Part shown: piece by piece, positions 1-5,667 of the stretch
Numbering within the stretch: the first letter of the stretch is position 1
Layout of the letters: every line of letters begins with the position of its first letter
Assembly: GCA_041593595.1 (NCBI GenBank)
Contig: JBFHNV010000251.1
Coordinates: 1-8,395 of the forward strand
DNA length: 8,395 bases
Reading direction: 5' to 3'
DNA from: JBFHNV01 sp041593595
GTDB taxonomy: Bacteria; Pseudomonadota; Gammaproteobacteria; HK1
Made by a program: the position numbers and the translations under genes
Notes under the pieces: model-generated
Seen by the model: the letters and a program-made list of their open reading frames with translations, nothing else
The model's database searches: none
Told to the model about the DNA's origin: nothing

Positions 1-219
1 ACCTGCCCCCCATCGGCCATTGGGTATCGGGCCGTGTTGAAACGATCGGGAGCTTCGCCGGGACGCGGCAGTGTGCAAGGTGTCGACCGGGGGCTCACGC
101 GAAGAAGGTGGCGTCCCTGACACGGTCATGACGCCCCAGGCTGACGGGCCGGAGACCGCCACCGTATGCCCGAAACTGCCACCGCGGTCCGCTCGCGCGG
201 CGCAGCGACGGGGCGGGCG
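1..219. other. No recognisable gene
   Basis: I read all frames of this stretch and found no family motif. It lies downstream of the collagen-like remnant. Several frames are open only because the DNA is GC-rich and low in stop codons. One minus-strand frame reads naturally for about 25 residues towards the left edge but matches nothing I know. It may be the edge of a further gene remnant that continues outside the window. Confidence 0.4.
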
Positions 220-696
220 TCAGCCTTCGCGCGCCTCCAGCGTGAAGCTTCCGTCGCTGCCGTCCTTGCCGTCCGGCCCGTCTTTCCCGTCCCGGCCGCG
301 CACGTCGTAGCCGGTCAGCCCCTCCTTGCACCAGGCGCCCCCGCCCTTTCCGCCGGCGCCGCCCGGCCCGCCGCGCCCCCCGGCCACGAGCACCTTCAGC
401 TGCTCGGGATCGCCTTCCAGCCTGACGTAGCGAATGGTCACCGTCGCTCCGGGGGTTCCGGCTCCGCCCGGATCACCGTCGGCGCCGTCGAAGCGCGCCC
501 GCGGCGGCGCCCGGCCGCAGGCCCTCAGGCCGGCGAACGCCGGCGGCACGTCGCGATCACGCCGTCTCGAATCCCCGGCCGGACCCCGGGCTCCATTGCG
601 GCCCCGGCCGTCGATCGTGGCCTTGCCTTCGAGGATGACGGTCCCGGCATCGATGGCCAGGCGCGCGCCGAATCGGTGAAGAACACGCCGCCCGCG
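220..696 (-). pseudogene. Collagen-like Gly-X-Y repeat protein, N-terminally truncated
   Basis: The open frame has 158 codons and no ATG, GTG or TTG near its upstream end. The first usable start is a GTG at 547-549, which would give a 109-residue protein. The part upstream of that GTG already reads like the family: a short beta-rich stretch (LAIDAGTVILEGKATIDG, about 609-660) leads into GRGRNGARGPAGD. A Gly-rich block then follows (AGGRGGPGGAGGKGGG), and near the C-terminus perfect charged triplets GRD-GKD-GPD-GKD-GSD-G. Proteins of this layout in proteobacteria are normally secreted and have a signal peptide. Here the frame is closed by the TGA that ends the short-chain dehydrogenase remnant (697-699), so the signal peptide and N-terminal portion are missing. 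I infer a truncated gene; a short expressed product from the internal GTG cannot be excluded. The Gly-X-Y assignment is clear; the biological role is unknown. Confidence 0.6.
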
Positions 697-810
697 TCAG
701 CCCGCGGTCCAGCCGGCGTCAATGCGAAGACTCGAGCCCGTGACCATGGCGGAGGCGGGTGACGCGAGACAGACGACCGCCACAGCCACGTCGTCCACGG
801 TGGCGATCCG
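697..810 (-). pseudogene. C-terminal remnant of a short-chain dehydrogenase/reductase (SDR)
   Basis: The last ~37 residues of a classical SDR are readable: ATVDDVAVAVVCLASPASA followed by MVTGSSLRIDAGWTAG and a TGA stop at 697-699. In SDR enzymes this is the end of the Rossmann domain: the 'DVA..V.FLASP' helix and the '.TG..L.VDGGWT' strand that closes the fold. The catalytic Tyr-x-x-x-Lys, the Ser and the N-terminal Gly-rich NAD(P) site are absent. Upstream of about 810 the frame stays open but loses all resemblance, because the DNA there is the antisense of the dehydratase remnant. The two remnants point away from each other, and each has lost its N-terminal part at the same place (about 811), so a deletion probably removed the 5' ends of two divergent genes. 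SDRs and enolase-type dehydratases often sit together in sugar-acid catabolic loci, which fits a shared origin. Confidence 0.65.
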
Positions 811-1210
811 CTTCGACCGGTGGGAGCTCTTCACCGACCAGGAAGAGGATTTCGACAATCGCTTCAAGCGCCTCGTCGACGCCGATGCGCTCGATGTCCT
901 GCAGCGGGACATCCACTGAGCGGGCGGTCTGTCGGAGACGCTGAAGATCGCCGCGGTTACGACCACCGCGAACCTGATCACCGTCCCGCACGGCCACCCC
1001 TCGCCCGCCGGCATTCACTTCTCGGTCACCCAGCCGCCGATCCACACGCCCTGCCAGGGGCACCTGATCAAGTGGACCGAGGTGCGCCAGCACGTCCTCG
1101 CCAGCCCGCTGAAGTCGGTGGGCGGCTGCATCCGGGCCCTCGACGGGCCCGGCATCAACGTGGTTCTGGATCTGGCGAAGGTCGAGCGCGAGGAGACGCC
1201 GCCCTGGTGA
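811..1210 (+). pseudogene. C-terminal remnant of an enolase-superfamily sugar-acid dehydratase, with in-frame TGA
   Basis: Reading one frame through to the TGA at 1208-1210 gives a mandelate-racemase/enolase C-terminal barrel segment. It contains VDADALDVLQRDIH (barrel strand with the 'LQPDI' motif), then GGLSETLKIAA, then VPHGH (general base His of the His-Asp dyad in this group), and finally HLIKWTEVRQHV and LDGPGINVVLDLAKVE, which match the 'yL.KW....q' and 'PGlG..lD..kve' end of sugar-acid dehydratases. Between DIH and GGL the frame has TGA at 917-919, where relatives carry a Trp codon, so one base change explains the stop. The N-terminal capping domain, the metal ligands on the earlier barrel strands and the Lys base are missing. 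The exact substrate (rhamnonate, fuconate, galactonate or similar) cannot be decided from this tail. It ends 18 bases before the convergent DUF2182 stop. Confidence 0.7.
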
Positions 1211-1228
1211 GCGGCACCCGTGGCCTCC

Positions 1229-2038
1229 TCAGCTCAGCGCAACGAGAGCGCCCGCGGCGAGGAGCGCGACACCGGCGAGGCGGGCGCTCGCCACGCCGAA
1301 CGGCAGCGCCTTCTCGATGAGCACGAGGCCCGCGATGAGCGCGACCCAGAGGAGATCCATGACGCCCGCGACCAGCAGCAGCAGCATCAGCGCCCAGCAG
1401 CAGCCGACGCAGAACGCGCCGTGCTCGAGACCCATGCGCAGCGCTCCCGCTCGGCCCGGGCGCCAGCGCGTGAGCAGGAAGGTGAGCGGGCTGCGGCACC
1501 TGCGCAGGCACGCGTCCTTGAGCGGCAGTAACTGGTACGCGCCCGCAGCGATGAGAATGCCGGCGCTCAGCGCGTCGCTGGCCGAGACCATCATCGGCGT
1601 GATCAGCGCCGCGCGCTGCAGCCCGAGCTGCAGCGGCGCAACGACCGCGCTGAAGGCGAGCCACGCGAGCAGGTAGCCCGCGGAGAAGATCCACGCCGAC
1701 GGCAGCGCGGTGCCGCGCTCGCCGCTCTTTCGCGCGAGGCCCGCGTACAGCAGGATCGCGGGCGCCGCGCTCGGCAGCATCATGCCCACCATCATCACCG
1801 CCCACATCACGAGCAGCATGAGCAGCACGCCGGCGTCGGACTCGCCGCCCGCAAATGCGCCGGAGGGGTCGGCCGCGGCCACGGTCGGCATCCCCGACAT
1901 CGCCCGCGCGTCCAGCCACAGGTAGAGCCAGGCAAGCGCAACCAGCAGCACGAGGCTGCCGATCACGATCCAGCGATCGCGGCGAAGCGCCGCCTCGATG
2001 CCCTGGTCGAGGGTCGCGCGCGGCGTCAGCCCGACCAC
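1229..2038 (-). CDS. DUF2182 (PpoB2-like) polytopic membrane protein, predicted metal-binding
   Basis: This is a 269-residue integral membrane protein with about six or seven hydrophobic segments (roughly residues 24-43, 70-98, 115-137, 153-172, 211-235, 236-250 and 252-268). Family marks are visible: MWAVMMVGMMLPSAAPA (78-94), a loop PLKDACLRRCRSP with C177 and C181, and HGAFCVGCCWALM with H206, C210, C213 and C214. The Met-, His- and Cys-rich motifs within or beside membrane helices support metal binding, probably copper; that is inferred. From memory the family is named after PpoB2, a membrane protein coded beside a copper enzyme (tyrosinase) in Marinomonas. I chose the GTG at 2036-2038 because it gives an N-terminus of about 20 polar residues before the first helix and overlaps the end of the DUF1326 gene by 13 bases, a sign of translational coupling. 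The same frame stays open far upstream, but that part is antiparallel coding noise over DUF1326. No frameshift is seen and the gene looks intact. Confidence 0.85.
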   Translation of the reverse strand: MVGLTPRATLDQGIEAALRRDRWIVIGSLVLLVALAWLYLWLDARAMSGMPTVAAADPSGAFAGGESDAGVLLMLLVMWAVMMVGMMLPSAAPAILLYAGLARKSGERGTALPSAWIFSAGYLLAWLAFSAVVAPLQLGLQRAALITPMMVSASDALSAGILIAAGAYQLLPLKDACLRRCRSPLTFLLTRWRPGRAGALRMGLEHGAFCVGCCWALMLLLLVAGVMDLLWVALIAGLVLIEKALPFGVASARLAGVALLAAGALVALS

Positions 2039-2640
2039 GTGAAGGGCGCGAAGTGCCCGTTGCGCGTGCCGCTCGCGTCGTCCCAGTCGATGCCGAAGGC
2101 GTGGAAGCGGCTGCGCGTGGCCTTGGCGAGCCCGAGCCTGGGGTTGACCGGATGACAGGTGTTGTCGAGATAGATCGGCTCGCCCGGTCGGGCCGGCCCC
2201 GGGACGCCCTCGCAGGCCTGATCCACCAGATCGCCGGCGGTGACCGAGTACGTCATGCCGTTCGATTGAAACTCGATCGGACGCCTCTCCACCCCCGCCA
2301 CCTGGCCGACCAGCGGCGCCAGCGCCGCCATCGGCCCCCCGGCCTCGCCGGTCGCGATCGCCCCGATGGCCTGGCACTGCTCGTCGGAGGCGCGCTCGTC
2401 GACGATGAGCCCGACGGTCATGTTGCCGTCGCCCATCGCGCCCGGTGAGTGGAGCAGGACGATGAAAGCCACGCCGTCGAGACGCACGCCGTCTTTCTCG
2501 CCGCGATCGACGCGCATCGCAATGGCGGCCTTGCAGTCGCCCTCGGTCGGGCGCGCGCTCAGGTTGGAGCTGATGCAGGGACAGATGAACTCGCAGTTGC
2601 AGGTTTCCATGTACTGGCCTTCGATCTGCCACGCCGCCAT
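2026..2640 (-). CDS. DUF1326 domain protein (Cys-rich, predicted metal-handling)
   Basis: This 204-residue soluble protein begins MAAWQIEGQYMETCNCEF, with the family's cysteine cluster C14-x-C16 and C20-x-C22 (ETCNCEFICPC), then C36. Further cysteines (89, 143, 162) and H163, H180 and H196 lie downstream. The typical DUF1326 order is present: the cysteine cluster, the aliphatic core strand GVAFIVLLHSPGAM, a central DERASDEQCQAI helix, and the C-terminal half NTCHPVNPRLGLAKA with FGIDWDDASGTRNGHF. No signal peptide or membrane segment is seen, so a cytoplasmic or membrane-associated place is likely. The ATG at 2638-2640 has a strong Shine-Dalgarno sequence four bases upstream. The gene is first in a two-gene unit with the DUF2182 membrane protein, a pairing I recognise as recurrent in bacteria. 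Together they suggest a soluble metal-binding partner working with a membrane metal-handling protein; the reaction is not known to me. Confidence 0.88.
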   Translation of the reverse strand: MAAWQIEGQYMETCNCEFICPCISSNLSARPTEGDCKAAIAMRVDRGEKDGVRLDGVAFIVLLHSPGAMGDGNMTVGLIVDERASDEQCQAIGAIATGEAGGPMAALAPLVGQVAGVERRPIEFQSNGMTYSVTAGDLVDQACEGVPGPARPGEPIYLDNTCHPVNPRLGLAKATRSRFHAFGIDWDDASGTRNGHFAPFTWSG

Positions 2641-2644
2641 TGTT

Positions 2645-2651
2645 CACCTCC
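2645..2651 (-). promoter_or_regulatory. Ribosome binding site of the DUF1326 gene
   Basis: On the minus strand the sequence GGAGGTG is followed by four bases and then the ATG at 2638-2640. This is a near-perfect anti-16S match and fixes the start of the DUF1326 gene. Immediately upstream (2653-2662) lies a perfect 10-base palindrome CCATCGATGG of unknown meaning. Confidence 0.8.
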
Positions 2652-2755
2652 GCCATCGATGGTCGATGCGATGAGCTGACGCTACGCCTTCGGACGTGGT
2701 TTCTCAAGCCGCGGATGCCTTGCAGTCGCTGGTCCAGGAACCGCCTTTTCGCGAC

Positions 2756-2765
2756 GGAGGAGGAG
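2756..2765 (+). promoter_or_regulatory. Ribosome binding site for the ATG at 2772
   Basis: GGAGGAGGAG sits six bases before the ATG at 2772. It is a strong Shine-Dalgarno sequence and indicates that 2772 was, or still is, the start of a translated gene, even though the reading frame that follows is a broken gamma-glutamyltransferase fragment. The 131 bases between the two divergent starts (2641-2771) must hold both promoters, but I see no convincing -35/-10 pair. Confidence 0.6.
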
Positions 2766-2771
2766 AACGAC

Positions 2772-2998
2772 ATGGACAGGCGGCTCGCTCCCATATCGGT
2801 GCTGGTGCTCGGCAGCGCATCGTGCGAGGAGCGGCCGTACTTCCGCGACCCGGCCGCGCTCGTCTGCTTCGCCAACCCGCTCGACTGCACCGCCAAGCCG
2901 GCCGGCACCCGGGCGCGCAACCCGGCCTACGCGCGCACCCTCGCTGCCATTGCCCTGCGCGGCGCGACGCCTTCTACACCGGCGCCATCGCCGATGGC
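2772..2998 (+). pseudogene. Gamma-glutamyltransferase remnant with internal deletion and frameshift
   Basis: From the ATG the frame gives MDRRLAPISVLVLGSA, which resembles the start of a signal peptide. From about residue 23 (nt 2838) it gives YFRDPAALVCFANP and then KPAGTRARNPAYARTLAAIA. That second part matches the region of gamma-glutamyltransferases where 'G.r.rnP.la.tLr.Ia..GadafY.G.ia' is conserved. The continuation DAFYTGAIAD is present but one frame over. The DNA reads GGC GC GAC GCC TTC, so one base is missing at about 2964-2966 (GCC GAC became GC GAC). About 150-200 residues expected between a signal peptide and this motif are absent, and everything after DAFYTGAIAD, including the autocleavage Thr, is missing. 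The undisturbed frame would make a 99-residue product ending at 3071, surely not an active enzyme. It joins directly to the InlB-like tail at about 3000. Confidence 0.65.
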
Positions 2999-3004
2999 CA
3001 TCCC

Positions 3005-3112
3005 CCGCACGATGCAGACTTCGAGAGCTGGTCGGGTTGCGATCGGACCGTCGATCAAGGCCGCATCGTGACCATCAGCATTGAGCGCACGGTCAAGGCG
3101 GAGTTCGGATGA
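3005..3112 (+). pseudogene. C-terminal tail of an InlB-type 'bacterial repeat' surface domain
   Basis: In the frame that carries DAFYTGAIAD, the next residues change character to DADFESWSGCDRTVDQGR and then IVTISIERTVKAEFG, with a stop at 3110-3112. This is the pattern of the last strands of a divergent InlB B-repeat / bacterial repeat domain ('..F..WsGc......tvtm...ktVtAtF'), which commonly ends secreted or surface proteins of proteobacteria. Only one C-terminal copy remains, with no start or signal of its own. It is fused in frame to the end of the gamma-glutamyltransferase remnant, so the junction lies near 2997-3015. The match rests on a short motif, but WSGC and TVKAEF in register is quite specific. 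Confidence 0.5.
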
Positions 3113-3360
3113 GAGAGGCGTGGTTCACCAGCAGCGAACGGAACATGACGTGGTATCGGCTCGATGCCGAGTGACCGGCTCGTCCGGACGGATAGAATCG
3201 CGGCCACCGAGACCCGCCAGCCGGGCGTCGATCGACACCACGCAGAACGCTCGAGCGTCTGACGCATGCCGTGATCGAGGATCGGCACCTGCTCGCAGGC
3301 GACGATCGGAACGTAGGTGCGACAGATCGGGATAATCGCGGCGATGTCACGCGGGCGGTG
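3113..3360. other. Unassigned stretch between remnants
   Basis: No gene is recognised in about 250 bases. The minus strand has a long open frame here that reads smoothly (for example YVPIVACEQVPILDHGMRQT at about 3250-3310) but matches no family I know. On the plus strand an ATG at 3109 would give a 21-residue peptide, which I do not accept as a gene. A perfect 12-base palindrome lies at 3247-3258. The stretch is probably further rearranged debris. Confidence 0.35.
3247..3258. repeat. Perfect 12-base palindrome
   Basis: ACGCTCGAGCGT equals its own reverse complement. It stands alone in the unassigned stretch, with no adjacent start codon or recognisable promoter. It could be an operator or rearrangement relic, but a chance occurrence is possible in GC-rich DNA. 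Confidence 0.3.
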
Positions 3361-3516
3361 GACCCGCGCTACGTGGTTCCGAGCGGCAGGCGATCCGTGC
3401 GCGGTGGCTCCTTCCTGCGCCACGCGAGCTACTGCCACCATGACCGGATCGCCGCGCGGGGCTCGAACACCCCGGAGAGCACGGCCAGCAACAGCGATTT
3501 CCGGGTCGTCGGCCGA
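3361..3516 (+). pseudogene. C-terminal remnant of a formylglycine-generating enzyme / sulfatase-modifying factor domain
   Basis: The frame starting at 3361 reads DPRYVVPSGRRSVRGGSF, LRHASYCHHDRIAARGSN and TPESTASNSDFRVV. It aligns by eye with the C-terminal core of FGE-sulfatase (SUMF1-type) domains, whose human member reads GGSYMCHRSYCYRYRCAAR and NTPDSSASNLGFR. The motif RGGSF, the second active-site cysteine (SYC, codon at 3433-3435), the AAR and the NTP..S.SN..FR tail are all kept. The position of the first active-site cysteine is Arg (CGC at 3418-3420), one transition away from TGC. YRYR has become HHDR and GFR has become DFR. The N-terminal two-thirds, including the calcium-binding and GNVWEW regions, are missing. 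This is a decayed fragment, not an active oxidase. The frame runs on without further homology to a TAA at 3598-3600. Confidence 0.72.
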
Positions 3517-3839
3517 GCGCCCGGCGCGGGCGGCGACGACGACCTCGTGCAGGGCCCCTTGCGTCAGGATGGTTGCCGCCTCCTTGGCCCGGTAGAGTAA
3601 GGGGCAGGGAGGTGAGGCAAGGGCGAGATACGGACAGGCGTTCAAGGAACGGCCGGTGCAAGTCGAGCCGATTTTCACGCTGTTCCCCTCGCCCGCCCGT
3701 TGACCTTGCCGGGCGCGCCACACTGTGCTCGGGGCAGAGCCAGGATCGGTCGTTCGCAAGCACCATCAGCGGCTTCGGCTTGGTCAGCTGTTCCGGGCAA
3801 TCCGGGACGCCCGGGCCCACGCACCGTAATCGACATTCC
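3517..3839. other. No recognisable gene upstream of the kelch-like gene
   Basis: About 320 bases without an identifiable product on either strand. Frames open on the minus strand give no family motif. The promoter of the downstream kelch-like gene should lie here. TTGACC at 3700-3705 resembles a -35 box, but no acceptable -10 box follows at the usual distance, so I do not call it. Confidence 0.4.
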
Positions 3840-3846
3840 GGAAGAG
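3840..3846 (+). promoter_or_regulatory. Ribosome binding site of the kelch-like gene
   Basis: GGAAGAG ends seven bases before the GTG at 3854 and thirteen bases before the ATG at 3860. The spacing favours the GTG as the start, but both starts give the same signal peptide and mature protein. Confidence 0.5.
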
Positions 3847-3853
3847 TCATCCA

Positions 3854-5044
3854 GTGACAATGCGCGACAACCTTCCTGCCCGAGTCAGTTCCCCGCTTCG
3901 TCTGTTGCTGGCAACGATGATGTCCCTGATCTTCTGCAATGTGCTTGCTCTCAACCAGGCCGGATCTGGCGCCCTCGACGGAGCAACTCGGCAGGTGCTG
4001 GAACGGCTTCCTGCCAACACCGCCCTCGACCTCGGAGTATACGACTGCGAACCTCGAGTACCGGGTCTCAGCTGTGCGTCAGTAACAGCCTACAGCCGGT
4101 TCAACTACGACCCACACAACCACCGCCTGCTCCTGTTCGGCGGGGGTCACGCGGCGACTGGCCGTACCGACATCGATGCTTTCGACATCGAGACCTTGTC
4201 TTGGTCAAGTCTCTATCCTTCCATGACTTGTGAACAAGTGATGGAGAACGATCTCGACCCAAGAGGCTTCCACAGGAAGACCGGGCATCCCGTAGCGCGT
4301 CACACCTACGACATGAGCGTGATCGGCCAACTCGACGATGTTCCGCATCTCTTTCTCCTCAGCAATGAAGGGCTCAGAGGAAAGTGTCATTCCTACAAGG
4401 CCACGATTGAGGGTGTGGCCGCCTTCCCGCTCATCGGGCAGGCACCCAAGTGGGTGTACAGCAGGCAGTTCCGTTTCCCATGGAGTTACGCAGCTGCCGC
4501 CGAGTACGATCCTGTCTCGAAAAAAATCATCATCATGGGCAAAGGCCGCGGCTCCTCCCCAAGCAAGGCCTGGGTCTATGATCCAAACGACGGCTCGGTG
4601 ATCGCTATCCGGATTGGCAGAGGCATTGGTTCATACGACCACAATCTCGTCTACTTTCCCCCTTCGGATGCCTTCTACCTCATCACCCGCGCCAAGCCGA
4701 CGGTCGTGTACGAGATCAAGCTCGATCGAAGCAATTGGAATAAAAGCTCTAGCGTGCGGCTGACCACCACCGGCGATGTACCAAGCGTTGGCAGGACCGG
4801 CTACGCGTACGATTCCAAGAACGAGGTCATCGGCGGTGGCATCGACGACGGCAAATTTCGCGTGTTCGATCCAAGGAGCAGAAGCTGGGATGCCGTGCCA
4901 ATGCAGGTGAAGTCCAACGACGTGCGCACGGCGCCTCGCTCGATATCCCACGTGCTCGACTATGCTCCTCGGAGCAACGTCTACTTCTTCATGACCAGGG
5001 AGGATTCCACCAGGCGTCGCACCTGGGCGTACCGGTATCGATGA
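3854..5044 (+). CDS. Secreted kelch-type beta-propeller protein
   Basis: This is a 396-residue protein with a cleavable signal peptide: a basic start, a hydrophobic core LLLATMMSLIFCNVLA (17-32), and likely cleavage after VLA at residue 32. The mature part shows kelch/galactose-oxidase-like propeller repeats. The first, at about 77-123, carries FNYDPHNHRLLLFGGGHA followed by DAFDIETLSWSSL. Weaker repeats follow at about 147-175, 210-250 (EYDPVSKKIIIMGKG then AWVYDPNDG), 258-290, 314-350 (YAYDSKNEVIGGG then FRVFDPRSRSWDAV) and 362-394, suggesting six blades. No catalytic residues of galactose oxidase can be assigned, so binding or scaffolding in the periplasm or outside the cell is the best guess. 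Base composition is clearly lower in G+C than in its neighbours (about 55% in 4501-4560), with more AAA, ATC and TTC codons, which suggests acquisition by transfer. It is a single-gene unit flanked by remnants on the left and a convergent operon on the right. The frame is intact throughout. Confidence 0.82.
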   Translation: MTMRDNLPARVSSPLRLLLATMMSLIFCNVLALNQAGSGALDGATRQVLERLPANTALDLGVYDCEPRVPGLSCASVTAYSRFNYDPHNHRLLLFGGGHAATGRTDIDAFDIETLSWSSLYPSMTCEQVMENDLDPRGFHRKTGHPVARHTYDMSVIGQLDDVPHLFLLSNEGLRGKCHSYKATIEGVAAFPLIGQAPKWVYSRQFRFPWSYAAAAEYDPVSKKIIIMGKGRGSSPSKAWVYDPNDGSVIAIRIGRGIGSYDHNLVYFPPSDAFYLITRAKPTVVYEIKLDRSNWNKSSSVRLTTTGDVPSVGRTGYAYDSKNEVIGGGIDDGKFRVFDPRSRSWDAVPMQVKSNDVRTAPRSISHVLDYAPRSNVYFFMTREDSTRRRTWAYRYR

Positions 5045-5109
5045 AGAGTTCACACGGGAGATGCATCCGGGCGGCTGTTGCAGCAGCAAGGGGTGAGTCT
5101 GCAGAAGCC

Positions 5110-5126
5110 GCTTCGCCGCGCGAAGC
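5110..5126. terminator. Hairpin downstream of the kelch-like gene
   Basis: GCTTCGC, a three-base loop CGC, and GCGAAGC form a perfect 7-bp GC-rich stem 65 bases after the kelch-like stop codon. No T-run follows, so it is at best a weak or factor-assisted terminator. It lies between convergent genes, where a terminator is expected. Confidence 0.35.
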
Positions 5127-5161
5127 AGTGACATTTCGAACAAGCGAGATCGAGATGTCGT

Positions 5162-5183
5162 CGAGCCCGGGAGACGGGGCTCG
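5162..5183. terminator. Second hairpin between convergent genes
   Basis: CGAGCCC and GGGCTCG form a perfect 7-bp stem around an 8-base loop. It sits about 80 bases beyond the DUF2784 stop on the minus strand and about 120 bases beyond the kelch-like stop on the plus strand. No T-tract is present on either side. It could slow transcription from both directions, but the call is tentative. Confidence 0.3.
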
Positions 5184-5261
5184 GCACCGTTGGCACGACG
5201 CTGGTGGCCCGCAGCCCGCGGCGCCACGGTCGCGGCGATGGCGGCGGCACCGGGCCGACGC

Positions 5262-5654
5262 TCACCCCGGGGAGCGGGGCCGCACCCAGAACCAGCTCGC
5301 CGCCACCAGCGCGCCGAACACCGTGTAGACCAGCGCGAACACCCAGCCCGGCGCCTCGTAGTAGAGCAGCCGCGACACCCAGTGCTCCACGAAGGAGGCC
5401 TCGTAGGCCGCCTGGCCGGCGGCGCGGCGAAGCTGGTGCTCCCACAGGGTGAGCGGGCAGAGCTGGCCGAGCCAGCTCTGCACCACCACGTAGGCGATGA
5501 CGCACAGGTGCACGAGGCGGAACGGGCGGTGGCGCACCCAGCGCCAGCCGGCGGCGCCGCCGGCGAGGATCAGGGCCTGGCCCAGCACCACGAACAGCAC
5601 CACCCCGGCGTGCAGCACCAGGATCGCGTCGGCCAGCACCGCCTGCCAGGCCAT
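5262..5654 (-). CDS. DUF2784 family small membrane protein
   Basis: A 130-residue protein with three to four hydrophobic segments (about 6-31, 47-62, 103-123). The family signature is present: an N-terminal LADAILVLHAGVVLFVVLG with H15, a central CPLTLWEHQLRRAAG (66-80), and SFVEHWVSRLLYYEAP (87-102). These are the conserved 'H..fvlFvvlG', 'CPLT..E..lr...G' and 'F...y....lYp' elements of DUF2784, whose function I do not know. The length fits the family. The ATG at 5652-5654 follows the GNAT stop by 13 bases, so the gene is the last of a three-gene minus-strand unit. Its own Shine-Dalgarno sequence is poor (GGGGCGG), which suggests dependence on translation of the gene before it. Confidence 0.85.
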   Translation of the reverse strand: MAWQAVLADAILVLHAGVVLFVVLGQALILAGGAAGWRWVRHRPFRLVHLCVIAYVVVQSWLGQLCPLTLWEHQLRRAAGQAAYEASFVEHWVSRLLYYEAPGWVFALVYTVFGALVAASWFWVRPRSPG

Positions 5655-5667
5655 CGCCGCCGCCCCG

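Noticed and set aside
917..919. TGA in the dehydratase remnant as selenocysteine or read-through recoding
   Set aside because: The residue is Trp in relatives, the gene is already truncated, and no SECIS-like hairpin was evident; a plain nonsense mutation is simpler.
1155..1919. A 254-codon open frame on the minus strand
   Set aside because: It is an out-of-frame shadow of the DUF2182 gene: an Arg/Ala/Gly-rich translation with no family motif, produced by high G+C.
2039..2920. Upstream extension of the DUF2182 frame to 563 codons
   Set aside because: The extension runs over the DUF1326 gene in another frame and gives Arg-rich sequence without motifs; the GTG at 2036-2038 is the sensible start.
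3109..3174. A 21-codon ATG frame overlapping the end of the InlB-like tail by an ATGA
   Set aside because: Too short, no matching family, and it begins inside debris; the overlap alone is weak evidence.
3700..3728. TTGACC as a -35 box for the kelch-like gene
   Set aside because: No -10-like hexamer is found 16-18 bases downstream, and it is 150 bases from the start codon.
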